In this document: one piece after another, positions 49,605-57,747 of the stretch
How positions within the stretch are numbered: the stretch's first letter is position 1
How the letters are laid out: each line of letters starts with the position of its first letter
Assembly (NCBI GenBank): GCA_038210375.1
Contig: JBBQWT010000006.1
Coordinates: 1-64,000, forward strand
Length of the DNA: 64,000 nucleotides
DNA from: JBBQWT01 sp038210375
GTDB taxonomy: Bacteria > Acidobacteriota > Terriglobia > Terriglobales > Acidobacteriaceae
Direction of reading: 5' to 3'
The notes under the pieces: model-generated
Told to the model about the DNA's origin: nothing
Seen by the model: only the letters and a program-made list of their open reading frames with translations
The model's database searches: none
Made by a program: the position numbers and the translations under genes

Positions 49605-49996
49605 GAAAACCCCAGTGCGAACTTATACCGTTAGGCGAGAAAGAAATCAATATCTTTAGAAGGATTTCATTTGGGATCAGGTCCCAATTCCACCCGAGCA
49701 ATCGCGACCGCGGATAGAAGGCCAAAGATCGGGCTGCCAATTGCTCAAGGCTCCAGCCGAACCACGCGGCGACAAGCGGCCATCCCGGCTGATTTTTCGG
49801 CCCCAGCTACGCGAGCCGCAACAAACAGTGGACTTGGACGGCAGAGGCTTGTTATAGTCCCTGCGCACATCCCCTTTACGGAGAATCGAACCAGTCCGGA
49901 ATATTTCGGCGGACGCGATGTTTAATCGCGGAAAATCTGGCCGGAAGTTGAAACCGTGAAAGGTTTTATTCAAAATAAGGGCGAGTTCAAAAACCC
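49605..49996. other. 392-bp divergent intergenic region of the electron-transfer cluster
   Basis: No gene is supported. It must hold promoters for both the cytochrome (minus) and the NADH-oxidising operon (plus). A 6-bp inverted repeat, TTGGGA-TCAGG-TCCCAA, lies at 49671-49687 and could bind a dimeric regulator. A weak promoter-like pair TGGACT (49829) and TATAGT (49853), spaced 18 bp, points towards the plus-strand operon. Both are eye calls and not secure. Confidence 0.35.
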
Positions 49997-51778
49997 ATGG
50001 CCACCGGAAGTCCAGTCAATCACCCTGAGAATGAAGCGCCCCACCCCGGCCATCGCACCATGGGGCCGGTGCACAACACCGACGGGGTCTTCGAAGACCT
50101 GAAGGCGGCGCAGCGCGAGTTCGGCTACCTGCCGGCTGCCCAGATCGAGCTGATCGCCCACAAGCACAACCTGCACATCAAAGACGTTCACGCGGTCGCC
50201 AGTTTCTACCCGCACTTCCACATGACGCCTCCGGCGCGGGTGGATGTTCGGGTATGCACCGACATGACCTGTCACCTGCGCGGGGCCAACGACCTGAAGA
50301 CCATCCTGCTGCAGAAGGCCGCCAACACCAAGCCCGAAGAGCTTTCGGTGCGCGACGTTTCCTGCCTGGGCCGCTGCGATCTGGCTCCCGGGTTTTCCAT
50401 CAACGACCGCATCTACTGCAATATGACGGAAAGCAACATCGTCAACCTGGTGGAATCCGCGCTGCTGGGCAAGGCCCTGCCCGAGCCCGAGGTCATCAAA
50501 GTTTCGCCGCAATTGCAGACCGATCCTTATCTCGGCCAGGGCAGCGAAGCGCGCTACGGGGTGTTGAAGCAGGCTCTGGAGAAACGGGACTGGGCCGGGG
50601 TGACGGCCACGCTGAAGGCGGCCGCGCTGCGCGGCATGGGAGGCGCCGGATTTCCCACGGGAGTGAAGTGGGAAGCGGTCAAGGGCGCGCCCGGCGACGA
50701 AAAATATATTGTCTGTAACGCCGATGAGAGCGAGCCGGGCACGATCAAAGACCGTTACATCATGGAAAACCTGCCCCACCTGCTGGTGGAAGGCATGATC
50801 CTGGCGGGCCTGGTGACCGGCGCCAAAACCGGCATCGTTTATATCCGCCACGAATACGAAAACCCGCAGGAGATCATCGAAGAAGAAATTCAGCACTGCT
50901 ACAAGCACGGCTTCCTGGGAGAGAACGTGATGGGCAGCGGGTTGCAATTCGATCTTCGCGTGTTCGTCAGTCCCGGCGGGTATGTCTGCGGCGAAGAAAC
51001 CGCGCTGATCGAAGCCATCGAGGGCAAGCGCTCCGAGCCTCGCAACAAGCCGCCGTTCCCGGTATACAGCGGGTTGTGGAACAAGCCCACGGTGATCAAT
51101 AACGTGGAATCGTTTGTGCTGGCCATCGCCATTCTTGGTCACGGCGTGGACTGGTGGAAGAATTATGGCCGCAACGGCATCGCCGGAATCAAGTTCGTCG
51201 GCATCAGCGGAGACGTGATCAACCCGGGAATTTTCGAAGTCCCCATGGGCATCAGCTACGAAGAATTGATCATGGGCCACGCCGGCGGAGCGCCCGGAGG
51301 CCGGAAGATCGTGGGGTTTGCGCCATCCGGTCCATCGTCAGGCTACCTGCCGGCGGAAATGATGAAGCTGCCGCTGGATTGGAACGAGATGGCGAAAGTC
51401 GGCTCCATGGTGGGGTCGGGCGCAATCGTGGTGTGCGCGGAGCCGACCTGCATGCTTGACATGGCCCTGAATTCGGTAAAATTCTATCGCAATGAATCGT
51501 GCGGGAAGTGTGTTCCCTGCCGCGTGGGCTCGCAAAAGATGGTGGACATCATCACCGGCTGGACCGAAGGCCGCTACCAGCCCAGCGACATGCAACTGGT
51601 GGAAGAATTGTCCGACGCCATGCGGTTGACCTCCATCTGCGGCCTGGGACAGATCGTGCCCGCGCCCATCCAGTCAGTGATTCAACATTTCCGCGCCGAA
51701 GTGGATGAACATATTTTGCACCAGCGCTGCCCGGCGGACATTTGCTTCAAGGGCAAGCCGGTGGGGGCCACGCAGTGA
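49997..51778 (+). CDS. Fused NuoE-NuoF / HoxF-like NADH-oxidising flavoprotein
   Basis: This 593-residue protein fuses a NuoE-like thioredoxin-fold domain (~30-160) to a NuoF-like domain (~165-593). The 2Fe-2S ligands follow the NuoE pattern C87-x4-C92 and C123-x3-C127. The NuoF part has RGMGGAGFPTGVKWEAVKG (209-227) for NADH/FMN, YIVCNADESEPGTIKDRYIM, SPGGYVCGEETALIEAIEG and the 4Fe-4S ligands C502, C505, C508 (ESCGKCVPCR) and C548 (SICGLG). It should oxidise NADH through FMN and hand electrons to an iron-sulfur partner, or run in reverse. The partner is encoded next, overlapping by 4 bp (GTGA). The NuoEF fusion matches HoxF of NAD-reducing hydrogenases, but no hydrogenase is present and no other complex I subunit is nearby. 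Confidence 0.93.
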   Translation: MATGSPVNHPENEAPHPGHRTMGPVHNTDGVFEDLKAAQREFGYLPAAQIELIAHKHNLHIKDVHAVASFYPHFHMTPPARVDVRVCTDMTCHLRGANDLKTILLQKAANTKPEELSVRDVSCLGRCDLAPGFSINDRIYCNMTESNIVNLVESALLGKALPEPEVIKVSPQLQTDPYLGQGSEARYGVLKQALEKRDWAGVTATLKAAALRGMGGAGFPTGVKWEAVKGAPGDEKYIVCNADESEPGTIKDRYIMENLPHLLVEGMILAGLVTGAKTGIVYIRHEYENPQEIIEEEIQHCYKHGFLGENVMGSGLQFDLRVFVSPGGYVCGEETALIEAIEGKRSEPRNKPPFPVYSGLWNKPTVINNVESFVLAIAILGHGVDWWKNYGRNGIAGIKFVGISGDVINPGIFEVPMGISYEELIMGHAGGAPGGRKIVGFAPSGPSSGYLPAEMMKLPLDWNEMAKVGSMVGSGAIVVCAEPTCMLDMALNSVKFYRNESCGKCVPCRVGSQKMVDIITGWTEGRYQPSDMQLVEELSDAMRLTSICGLGQIVPAPIQSVIQHFRAEVDEHILHQRCPADICFKGKPVGATQ

Positions 51779-54024
51779 GCACAAACCAGATCCAGTTGAC
51801 GATTGATGACCGCCAGGTGACGGTAGATGCGGGAACCACGGTGTTCGATGCCGCCCGCGCCAACGGCATCCCCATTCCCACGCTTTGCCACCAGCAGAAC
51901 GAGACCCCGGTGGGAGTATGCCGGGTGTGCGTGGTGGACGTGAACGCGCGCGTGATGACCGCGGCGTGCGTGCGCGAAGCCGAAAACGGCATGGTGGTGA
52001 AGACCAATACGGACAAGGTGCAGGCGGCGCGCAAGACCCTGGTCGAGTTGCTGATGACCGACCATCCCACGCCGTGCGCGCGCCAGCAGCATTCGGGAGA
52101 TTGCGAACTGGAGACCCTGGCCACCGCCACGGGCGCGTCGCAGTCGAGGTATCCCAAGCGCACCACGCCCACCCGCGGCAAAGATGACAGCTCGCTCAGC
52201 ATCATGGTGGACCACTCGGCCTGCATTCTGTGCGATCGCTGCGTGCGCGGCTGCTCCGAGATTCGCCACAACTTCGTGATCGCGCGCCAGGGCAAGGGTT
52301 TTGAAGCGGGCATCGCATTCGATTCCAACTCGCCGATGGGCAGCTCCAGCTGCGTTTCCTGCGGCGAGTGCATGGTTTCATGCCCCACCGGCGCGCTGAC
52401 CAACAAGCGCGTGATCGGGCAGCATTTCGAGCAGTTCCCCAACACCGATGCGGTGGAAGTGCGCGAGCTGCTGGCGCTGCCGGTGTTCAAAGGCGTTTCC
52501 GGCACATTCCTCGAGCTCAATAAGACCGCGGTCAGCAAGCGCTATTTCAAGGCGGGCGAGATCATTGTCCGCGAAGGCGAACAGGGCTCCACCGCGTTTT
52601 ACATTCTGGAAGGCAAGGTCAACATTTATATTTCAACGCCTCGCGCCCACGTGACCACCGAGGACGCTAACGAAGGACTGCTCAGCAAGTTGAAGAGCCG
52701 CCTGGTTACGCGCAAGAACGACGTGCGGCCTGAAGAAAATACCCATCGCAAGTGGATCCCCATCGATGGCCCGGTGGACCTGGCGTACGACGACCCGGTG
52801 GCCGAGCTGGTGGCGGGCGACCTGTTCGGCGAGATGACCTGCATGAGCTTTTACCCGCGCTCGGCGACGGTGCGCGCCGCCACCGACTGCGTCATGCTGG
52901 AAATGCTGCGCAATGTGCTCGACGTGCTGCAGAAGAACAAGACCTTCCGCGCCCAGCTCGACGTCAATTACCGCAAGCGCGCGCTGCAGACCCATCTCAA
53001 GAGCGTCCCCGTATTTCACGGGCTCAGCGATGATTTCGTGCACAAGCTGCAGGACCGGGTGGAGCTGATACGGTACTCCCCGGGCCAGGTGATCACGCGG
53101 CAGGGCGACCTGGCCGATTCCTTCTACCTGGTGCGCATCGGGTTCGTAAAAGTCAGCGAAGTGCGGCTGGGCGGCGAGCTGGTGCTGGCCTATGTCTCCC
53201 GCGGAAATTATTTTGGTGAGATCGGGCTGCTGGGCGAAGGCTTCCGCACCGCCACCTGCACCGCGCTCGACCACGTGGAACTGGTCAAGATCAACGCCGA
53301 CGACTTCCGCGAAATGCTGGATAGCTTCTCCGAGATCCGCGGCAACCTCGAAGCGGTGGCGCGCGAGCGCCAACTGGCCAACCAGCTGCGGGTTTCGCAG
53401 TTCCGCAGTGTTCCCGTGGAAGAGTTCCTGAACCAGGGCCTCATGGATGCGCAGAGCCTGCTGGTGCTCGATCTCGATCGCTGCACCCGCTGCGACATGT
53501 GCGTGAAAGCTTGCGCCGACGCCCACGACGGGGTCACCCGATTGATCCGCGATGGATTGCGCTTTGATCGCTACCTGATCGCCACTTCATGCCGGCAGTG
53601 CCGCGATCCGCTGTGCATGGTGGGCTGCCCGGTGGGCGCCATCCGCCGCCGCAACTCGCTCGAAGTCATCATCGAAGACTGGTGCGTGGGCTGCGGGTTG
53701 TGCGCCAATAATTGTCCGTATGGCAACATCAATCTTCATGAATTCAGCGTGGATGGCCCGGTGCAGCAGCAAGTGGGCCAGGCCGGAGTTTCGCAGTCTG
53801 ACGTGCATCACAAGGCCACGGTGCGCAAGGCGACATCCTGCAACCTGTGTCACGACCAAGGCACGCCGAGCTGTGTGTACGCCTGCCCGCATGATGCGGC
53901 GCACCGCGTGAATCCGACGGAATTCTTTGCTGAAATGCTGGGCAACATGACTCCGGTGGCGCCCACCGAGACCCAGCGCAAAACCAGGCAACGCAAGGTA
54001 GAGATACCCGGCAACAAGATTTAA
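51775..54024 (+). CDS. NuoG/HoxU-like iron-sulfur protein fused to two cNMP-binding domains and a four-cluster ferredoxin domain
   Basis: The start is the GTG at 51775, overlapping the preceding stop. The 749 residues comprise several parts. The first is a 2Fe-2S domain (C38, C49, C52, C65). A NuoG-type H97-x3-C101...C110 segment follows, in which the expected middle Cys is Gln104. Two 4Fe-4S sites come next (C150/153/156/160 and C193/196/199/203). Two Crp-like cyclic-nucleotide-binding domains then follow (~235-400 and ~411-530), both keeping FGE and R-x-A-T of the phosphate-binding cassette (FGEMTCMSFYPRSATV, FGEIGLLGEGFRTAT). The last part is a DmsB-like four-cluster ferredoxin tail (Cys groups at 570-580, 606-618, 637-647, 689-704). 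The first cNMP domain has a ~45-residue insertion. There is no DNA-binding domain. It probably wires the NuoEF flavoprotein to the membrane cytochrome b, gated by a nucleotide; gating is inference. Confidence 0.88.
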   Translation: MSTNQIQLTIDDRQVTVDAGTTVFDAARANGIPIPTLCHQQNETPVGVCRVCVVDVNARVMTAACVREAENGMVVKTNTDKVQAARKTLVELLMTDHPTPCARQQHSGDCELETLATATGASQSRYPKRTTPTRGKDDSSLSIMVDHSACILCDRCVRGCSEIRHNFVIARQGKGFEAGIAFDSNSPMGSSSCVSCGECMVSCPTGALTNKRVIGQHFEQFPNTDAVEVRELLALPVFKGVSGTFLELNKTAVSKRYFKAGEIIVREGEQGSTAFYILEGKVNIYISTPRAHVTTEDANEGLLSKLKSRLVTRKNDVRPEENTHRKWIPIDGPVDLAYDDPVAELVAGDLFGEMTCMSFYPRSATVRAATDCVMLEMLRNVLDVLQKNKTFRAQLDVNYRKRALQTHLKSVPVFHGLSDDFVHKLQDRVELIRYSPGQVITRQGDLADSFYLVRIGFVKVSEVRLGGELVLAYVSRGNYFGEIGLLGEGFRTATCTALDHVELVKINADDFREMLDSFSEIRGNLEAVARERQLANQLRVSQFRSVPVEEFLNQGLMDAQSLLVLDLDRCTRCDMCVKACADAHDGVTRLIRDGLRFDRYLIATSCRQCRDPLCMVGCPVGAIRRRNSLEVIIEDWCVGCGLCANNCPYGNINLHEFSVDGPVQQQVGQAGVSQSDVHHKATVRKATSCNLCHDQGTPSCVYACPHDAAHRVNPTEFFAEMLGNMTPVAPTETQRKTRQRKVEIPGNKI

Positions 54025-54036
54025 ACCCAGGAACCC

Positions 54037-54942
54037 GTGCGCATAGACGAAACTCATCGCCAATGGTTTATCGGCTCGGTCGTGGGGCTGCTGATTACCT
54101 CGCTGATCTATGCCATCTACGCGGCACGCTCGCCCCAGGGACCACACGGCGGCAGCGTCATGGGCATCATCTTCGGGGTGGTGGGCTATATCTTCATGAT
54201 TTTTGCCGGGCTGCTGGGCATGCGCAAGAAATTTCCCATCTGGCGCATCGGCCGGGCCCAGACCTGGATGCGCGGCCACTTGTGGCTGGGCCTGCTGAGT
54301 TTTCCCCTGATCCTCTTTCATTCCGGATTTTCATTTCGCGGCGGCGCCCTGACCAGCCTGCTGATGACGCTGTTTGTCATCGTCATTCTCAGCGGCCTCC
54401 TGGGGGCGGTGCTGCAGCACTACATGCCCCGCCTTATTACCCAGCAGGTCCCCATGGAAACCATCTACGACCAGATCGACCGGGTGCGGGGCACGCTGCT
54501 CGGCGAAGCCGACGTGCTGGTTGCGGAATTGTCTGACCCGGTAAAGATGCAAAGCATCGCCCTGCAAAGCGATACCGAAGAGATCGGCGCGGTTTCCACG
54601 GTGCTGCGCCTGGAACTAGAGGCCACCGAGGAGCTGCGGGATTTCTACGACAAGCTGCTGCGGCCTTACCTGGCGCAGGTGGGCAAGGGGATTCCGCCGG
54701 GCAGCGTGCTATCCAGCGCCATCGAATCTAAACAGAATTTCGTGCGCCTCCGCACCCTGATGCCCAAGGTGGTGCACAGCTCGATCAGTGATCTGGAAGA
54801 TATCTGTGAAGAAAAACGTGAGCTTGACCGCCAGTCAAAATTACATAAAGTGCTGCACGGCTGGCTGATGGTGCATATCCCTCTTTCGCTGGCGCTGGTG
54901 ATCTTAGGACTGGTGCACGCCATAGGGGCGCTGCGGTATTGA
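54037..54942 (+). CDS. Membrane cytochrome b-like protein
   Basis: The start is GTG at 54037, after AGGAA. The 301-residue protein has five predicted membrane helices: ~11-30 (FIGSVVGLLITSLIYAIYAA), 41-62 (VMGIIFGVVGYIFMIFAGLL), 80-98, 105-127 (LTSLLMTLFVIVILSGLLGA) and 277-297. A ~140-residue soluble loop separates the last two and carries helical segments (DQIDRVRGTLLGEADVLVAE). His pairs 14 residues apart, H81/H95 and H280/H294, are suited to bis-His haem b. This makes it a likely quinone- or Fe-S-linked cytochrome b that passes electrons to the periplasmic cytochrome encoded next. It lies 12 bp after the iron-sulfur gene, in the same operon. It matches no named family that I can state with certainty. 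Confidence 0.75.
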   Translation: MRIDETHRQWFIGSVVGLLITSLIYAIYAARSPQGPHGGSVMGIIFGVVGYIFMIFAGLLGMRKKFPIWRIGRAQTWMRGHLWLGLLSFPLILFHSGFSFRGGALTSLLMTLFVIVILSGLLGAVLQHYMPRLITQQVPMETIYDQIDRVRGTLLGEADVLVAELSDPVKMQSIALQSDTEEIGAVSTVLRLELEATEELRDFYDKLLRPYLAQVGKGIPPGSVLSSAIESKQNFVRLRTLMPKVVHSSISDLEDICEEKRELDRQSKLHKVLHGWLMVHIPLSLALVILGLVHAIGALRY

Positions 54943-55025
54943 TGGGGTTGGCGGGAACAAAGTAACCCAGGGAGCGTAATCTGCGACGCACACGCACAGC
55001 TAAATCGTTAGGCACCCGCCACGAC

Positions 55026-56420
55026 ATGAATTATTTCAAGGAGTGGACGCCGACCCGCAAGTGGCGGAGCATCCTGGCCATCGGGCTGCCGGCGCTGGGG
55101 TTGCTGTGGCTGTTGGGCCTGGGAGTGGCGCGCAATAACGCTCCTTACAGCAGCGGGCCGCTTTCCACTTCGCACGCCTTCATGGGGAGCCAGTGCAACA
55201 CCTGCCACCAGCCCATTGCCATGGGAGTGGGTATCCGCAAGCATGTCAGCGACGAATCATGCCTGGCCTGCCACCAGGCGCCGATGCACCAGGCCAGCCA
55301 GACCTTTACGCCGTCGTGCGCGTCGTGCCACGTGGAGCATGTGGGCTCCACCAACCTGGCGCACGCCACCGACCGCAGCTGCACCCAGTGCCATTCCAAC
55401 CTGCAGATCAAGAGCGGAGCGCATCTTTACCAAGCCGATATCAAGGGCTTTAACGTGAACCATCCGGAATTTGCGCCGCTGCGCGCCGGCTTCCGCGATT
55501 CGGGAAACATAAAATTCAACCACGCGATGCATCTCAAGGCGGGCCTGCTGACCGAGGCCGGCAAGCCGGTGCAGTTGGAATGCGCGGATTGCCACCGGTC
55601 ATCCGACATGGGGCAAACCTGGAAGTACGGCGAGGTGGCGCTGAAAACCACCGGCACACCGGCCAAGCCGGGCGCCGGCGGAGCCATGATGCCGGAAACC
55701 GAGAGTCGGCCAAGTGACGCGGAAGGCCCGTCGCGCGCCAGCTATATGAAGCCGCCGACCTACGAAAACAGCTGCATCGCCTGTCACTCGCTGCAGTTCG
55801 ATCCCGCAATCAGCCAGCCGGCGCCGCATGACAAGCCCGAGGTGGTGCACGCGTTCGTGGTGCAGAAGCTGACCGAATACATCGCCGCGCATCCCGGGGC
55901 GATCCGCGAAGGCACGGGCGAGCTGCAGATTCCCCGCGGAGCGTTCAACCGGGGCTCGGCGCATAGTCCCAGCGAGTGGGTGACCCTGCATACCGCCCAG
56001 GCGGAAGATTTGTTGTGGCGAAAGACCTGCCTGGAATGCCATGTGTTGAATCCGCGCACCGGCGATGCCGGCGCGGCCACAACGCTGCCGGTGGTGGCGG
56101 AACCCAACATCACCACCCGCTGGCTGCCCCACGCGGTGTTTCAGCACTACGCCCATTCCAGCATGACCTGCGAATCGTGCCACACCAAGGCGCCGTCGAG
56201 CACGGAGACGTCAGACGTGCTGCTGCCGAATATTTCAACCTGCCAGACCTGCCACCGCGACGCCCGCGAGAACATAGCGGCGGCCAGCAACAGTTGTTCC
56301 CTATGCCACCAGTATCACGACTGGAAGGAAGGCAAGCCCATCAAGGGCAAGTACTCCCTGCAGCAACTGGTGGGTGGGGTAGTGATGCCGGCGCCCCACG
56401 GGGAAGTAGCCAGCCAGTAG
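55026..56420 (+). CDS. Membrane-anchored decaheme c-type cytochrome
   Basis: The 464-residue protein has an N-terminal anchor (residues ~14-36, SILAIGLPALGLLWLLGLGV) and ten CXXCH sites: 57, 79, 98, 119, 186, 250, 335, 382, 406 and 424 (first Cys). The first four are close together (tetraheme cytochrome-like, CNTCHQPIAMGVG), the rest spaced 45-85 residues apart, with the last three again tight. Non-haem histidines that could be distal ligands are plentiful (FNHAMHL, HYAHSSMTC). It resembles doubled-CXXCH/cytochrome c7-type chains. It is most likely the periplasmic electron carrier accepting from the cytochrome b encoded 83 bp upstream. There is no strong ribosome-binding site, suggesting coupling with the upstream gene. 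Confidence 0.9.
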   Translation: MNYFKEWTPTRKWRSILAIGLPALGLLWLLGLGVARNNAPYSSGPLSTSHAFMGSQCNTCHQPIAMGVGIRKHVSDESCLACHQAPMHQASQTFTPSCASCHVEHVGSTNLAHATDRSCTQCHSNLQIKSGAHLYQADIKGFNVNHPEFAPLRAGFRDSGNIKFNHAMHLKAGLLTEAGKPVQLECADCHRSSDMGQTWKYGEVALKTTGTPAKPGAGGAMMPETESRPSDAEGPSRASYMKPPTYENSCIACHSLQFDPAISQPAPHDKPEVVHAFVVQKLTEYIAAHPGAIREGTGELQIPRGAFNRGSAHSPSEWVTLHTAQAEDLLWRKTCLECHVLNPRTGDAGAATTLPVVAEPNITTRWLPHAVFQHYAHSSMTCESCHTKAPSSTETSDVLLPNISTCQTCHRDARENIAAASNSCSLCHQYHDWKEGKPIKGKYSLQQLVGGVVMPAPHGEVASQ

Positions 56421-56491
56421 GGTTGAGGCAAGCTGAAGAGTTTCCTTTAGCGAGAGCCAAAATCTCGCCGCCATCCCTACACCGAACGGAT

Positions 56492-56541
56492 GTCATTCTG
56501 ACGACCCTCGGCTTTCTCGGGGTGAGGAAAAATCGCTTCTG
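56492..56541. repeat. Dispersed repeat family A, copy 6 (single end, diverged)
   Basis: GTCATTCTGACGACCCTCGG, then CTTTCTCGGGGTGAGGAAAA and ATCGCTTCTGTTCCACAAAT. It has several substitutions relative to complete copies and no opposing end. It sits just after the decaheme gene. Confidence 0.78.
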
Positions 56542-56617
56542 TTCCACAAATGTTTCCCTACGTAAATTTTGTTTCGCCATTTCCAGAACCTATACCGCTG
56601 AATGCAGGAGGAGCAGA

Positions 56618-56923
56618 ATGAACTCTGCGTTGACGTTGCGGAAAGCCTGCATCTGGGGTGTTCCGGGAGTACTGATGGGAGGGCTGACGTTATTGATAGA
56701 AAAATTCGCCTTGATCTCAGAAAATCCGGTTATTGCCGCTATACAGGGAACGGTGCTTACCCTTATTACGCCCGGACTTATAGGGTCGATGGCTGTCGGC
56801 AATAATGTACATGCTTTCTCCCTCGCTGTCGCGGCCCTGATCAACGCCGTACTCTACTTTGTGCTTGGATTAATTTCGTTTACTCTTTTCACGAAAATTA
56901 GATCTACCATTCGCGGCGAGTAA
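56618..56923 (+). CDS. Small hydrophobic membrane protein, unknown
   Basis: The ATG at 56618 follows GGAGGAG, a strong ribosome-binding site. The 101-residue product begins MNSALTLRKACIWGVPG and has about three membrane-spanning stretches (WGVPGVLMGGLTLLIEKFAL, IAAIQGTVLTLITPGLIGSM, LAVAALINAVLYFVLGLISF). It ends in a basic tail (TKIRSTIRGE). No family is recognised. The same frame stays open far upstream, but that part overlaps the decaheme gene and is a shadow. It could belong to the upstream operon or be independent. Confidence 0.65.
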   Translation: MNSALTLRKACIWGVPGVLMGGLTLLIEKFALISENPVIAAIQGTVLTLITPGLIGSMAVGNNVHAFSLAVAALINAVLYFVLGLISFTLFTKIRSTIRGE

Positions 56924-57008
56924 GTGCGGTAATAACTGAAAGTAATTGAGTGCGACCTTTGGCGCCAGAGTATCTCGCCCTAATCGAGTGTGCCTCCCGC
57001 CACTTACG

Positions 57009-57482
57009 CTATACGCCCTGAGAAAGGCGATATGCGAACCGCAGCGATGTGCCGGCTTGCACAAGCAGAAGAAAAAGGCCAATCAGTGCCTCCCTGCGCT
57101 GGCGTCCGACGGCGGCCCCCCAGAAGCAGACTCCGCCCTCATAAACAGAGAACAGCGCGAGCAGGAGTACCCATCCCGCCAACAAACCGGCGAAGAGGTC
57201 GATACCTTGCGAAGGCGAAGGTCCAGCAGTTCTTAGGCGTATTTGCCACAAGCCTACGGATAGCCAGAAAGCCAGATTGGAAGCGGCTATCAGCAGAAGT
57301 GCGCCACGTGCTTGCAAAGGACCGTTCTTAATCACCGCGGCGATTAGCGCTATCGCGCCCACGCCTAAGCACGGAATGGCCGCTAGCCGCATTGGCTCCG
57401 TGAACAGCCCGGGAACGCTGGTCAGAAACACCCCTATTGAGAACAGGATTGCACTCGATTTCCTCATATTCGTCTGTGTCAC
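57009..57482 (-). CDS. Predicted four-helix membrane protein, unknown
   Basis: The 157-residue open frame begins at GTG 57482 (ATG at 57467 is possible). It encodes hydrophobic segments SSAILFSIGVFLTSVPGLFT, LAAIPCLGVGAIALIAAVIK, LLLIAASNLAFWLSVGLWQI and IDLFAGLLAGWVLLLALFSV, then a basic loop and IGLFLLLVQAGTSLRFAYRL. It therefore looks like a real small polytopic protein, though no family is recognised and no ribosome-binding site stands out. The neighbouring family B hairpin lies just upstream of its start (57517-57693). Confidence 0.55.
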   Translation of the reverse strand: MTQTNMRKSSAILFSIGVFLTSVPGLFTEPMRLAAIPCLGVGAIALIAAVIKNGPLQARGALLLIAASNLAFWLSVGLWQIRLRTAGPSPSQGIDLFAGLLAGWVLLLALFSVYEGGVCFWGAAVGRQRREALIGLFLLLVQAGTSLRFAYRLSQGV

Positions 57483-57516
57483 AACTAAATCGGTTTGCGA
57501 AGTTGGTTGCTTTTCC

Positions 57517-57693
57517 GGTGGAAGCAGCGGCCTTCAGGCCGCGGAAAAACCAATTATGGATATATGGGCTTTAGCCCCGGTGGCAAGTGCTTCAGAAGCG
57601 AGCTTTTAGTTGCTGCAATCACTCGCCACCGGGGCTAAAGCCCCAATCATAAAGATCAACGATTCAGTGGGCTGAAGCCCACTGCTTCCACCG
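57517..57693. repeat. Dispersed repeat family B, copies 3 and 4 forming a long inverted repeat
   Basis: The left arm 57517-57588 (GGTGGAAGCAGCGGCCTTCA, then GGGCTTTAGCCCCGGTGGCA) and the right arm 57621-57693 (ACTCGCCACCGGGGCTAAAG, then GGGCTGAAGCCCACTGCTTC) are near reverse complements separated by 32 bp. They would form a ~70-bp imperfect hairpin in either transcript. It lies between two minus-strand genes (stop of the racemase-like gene at 57748, start of the membrane protein at 57482), where it could act as a transcriptional stop. Confidence 0.85.
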
Positions 57694-57747
57694 AAAATCA
57701 AGAAGGTTCTTCGCGTTTAGGGCCAGAACAAGAACACAAACAAAACC

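Noticed and set aside
49800..49960. Possible minus-strand tRNA (GGTTCGATTC-like box at 49882-49896)
   Set aside because: No matching acceptor stem, D-arm or anticodon arm could be found upstream at the expected distance.
49970..51280. 436-codon minus-strand open frame
   Set aside because: Antisense to the NuoEF fusion, which keeps every cluster ligand; the minus frame is His/Gly/Gln-rich with no motif.
55976..56617. Upstream extension of the small membrane protein frame through the decaheme gene
   Set aside because: The frame overlaps the decaheme cytochrome out of phase; a strong ribosome-binding site marks the real start at 56618.
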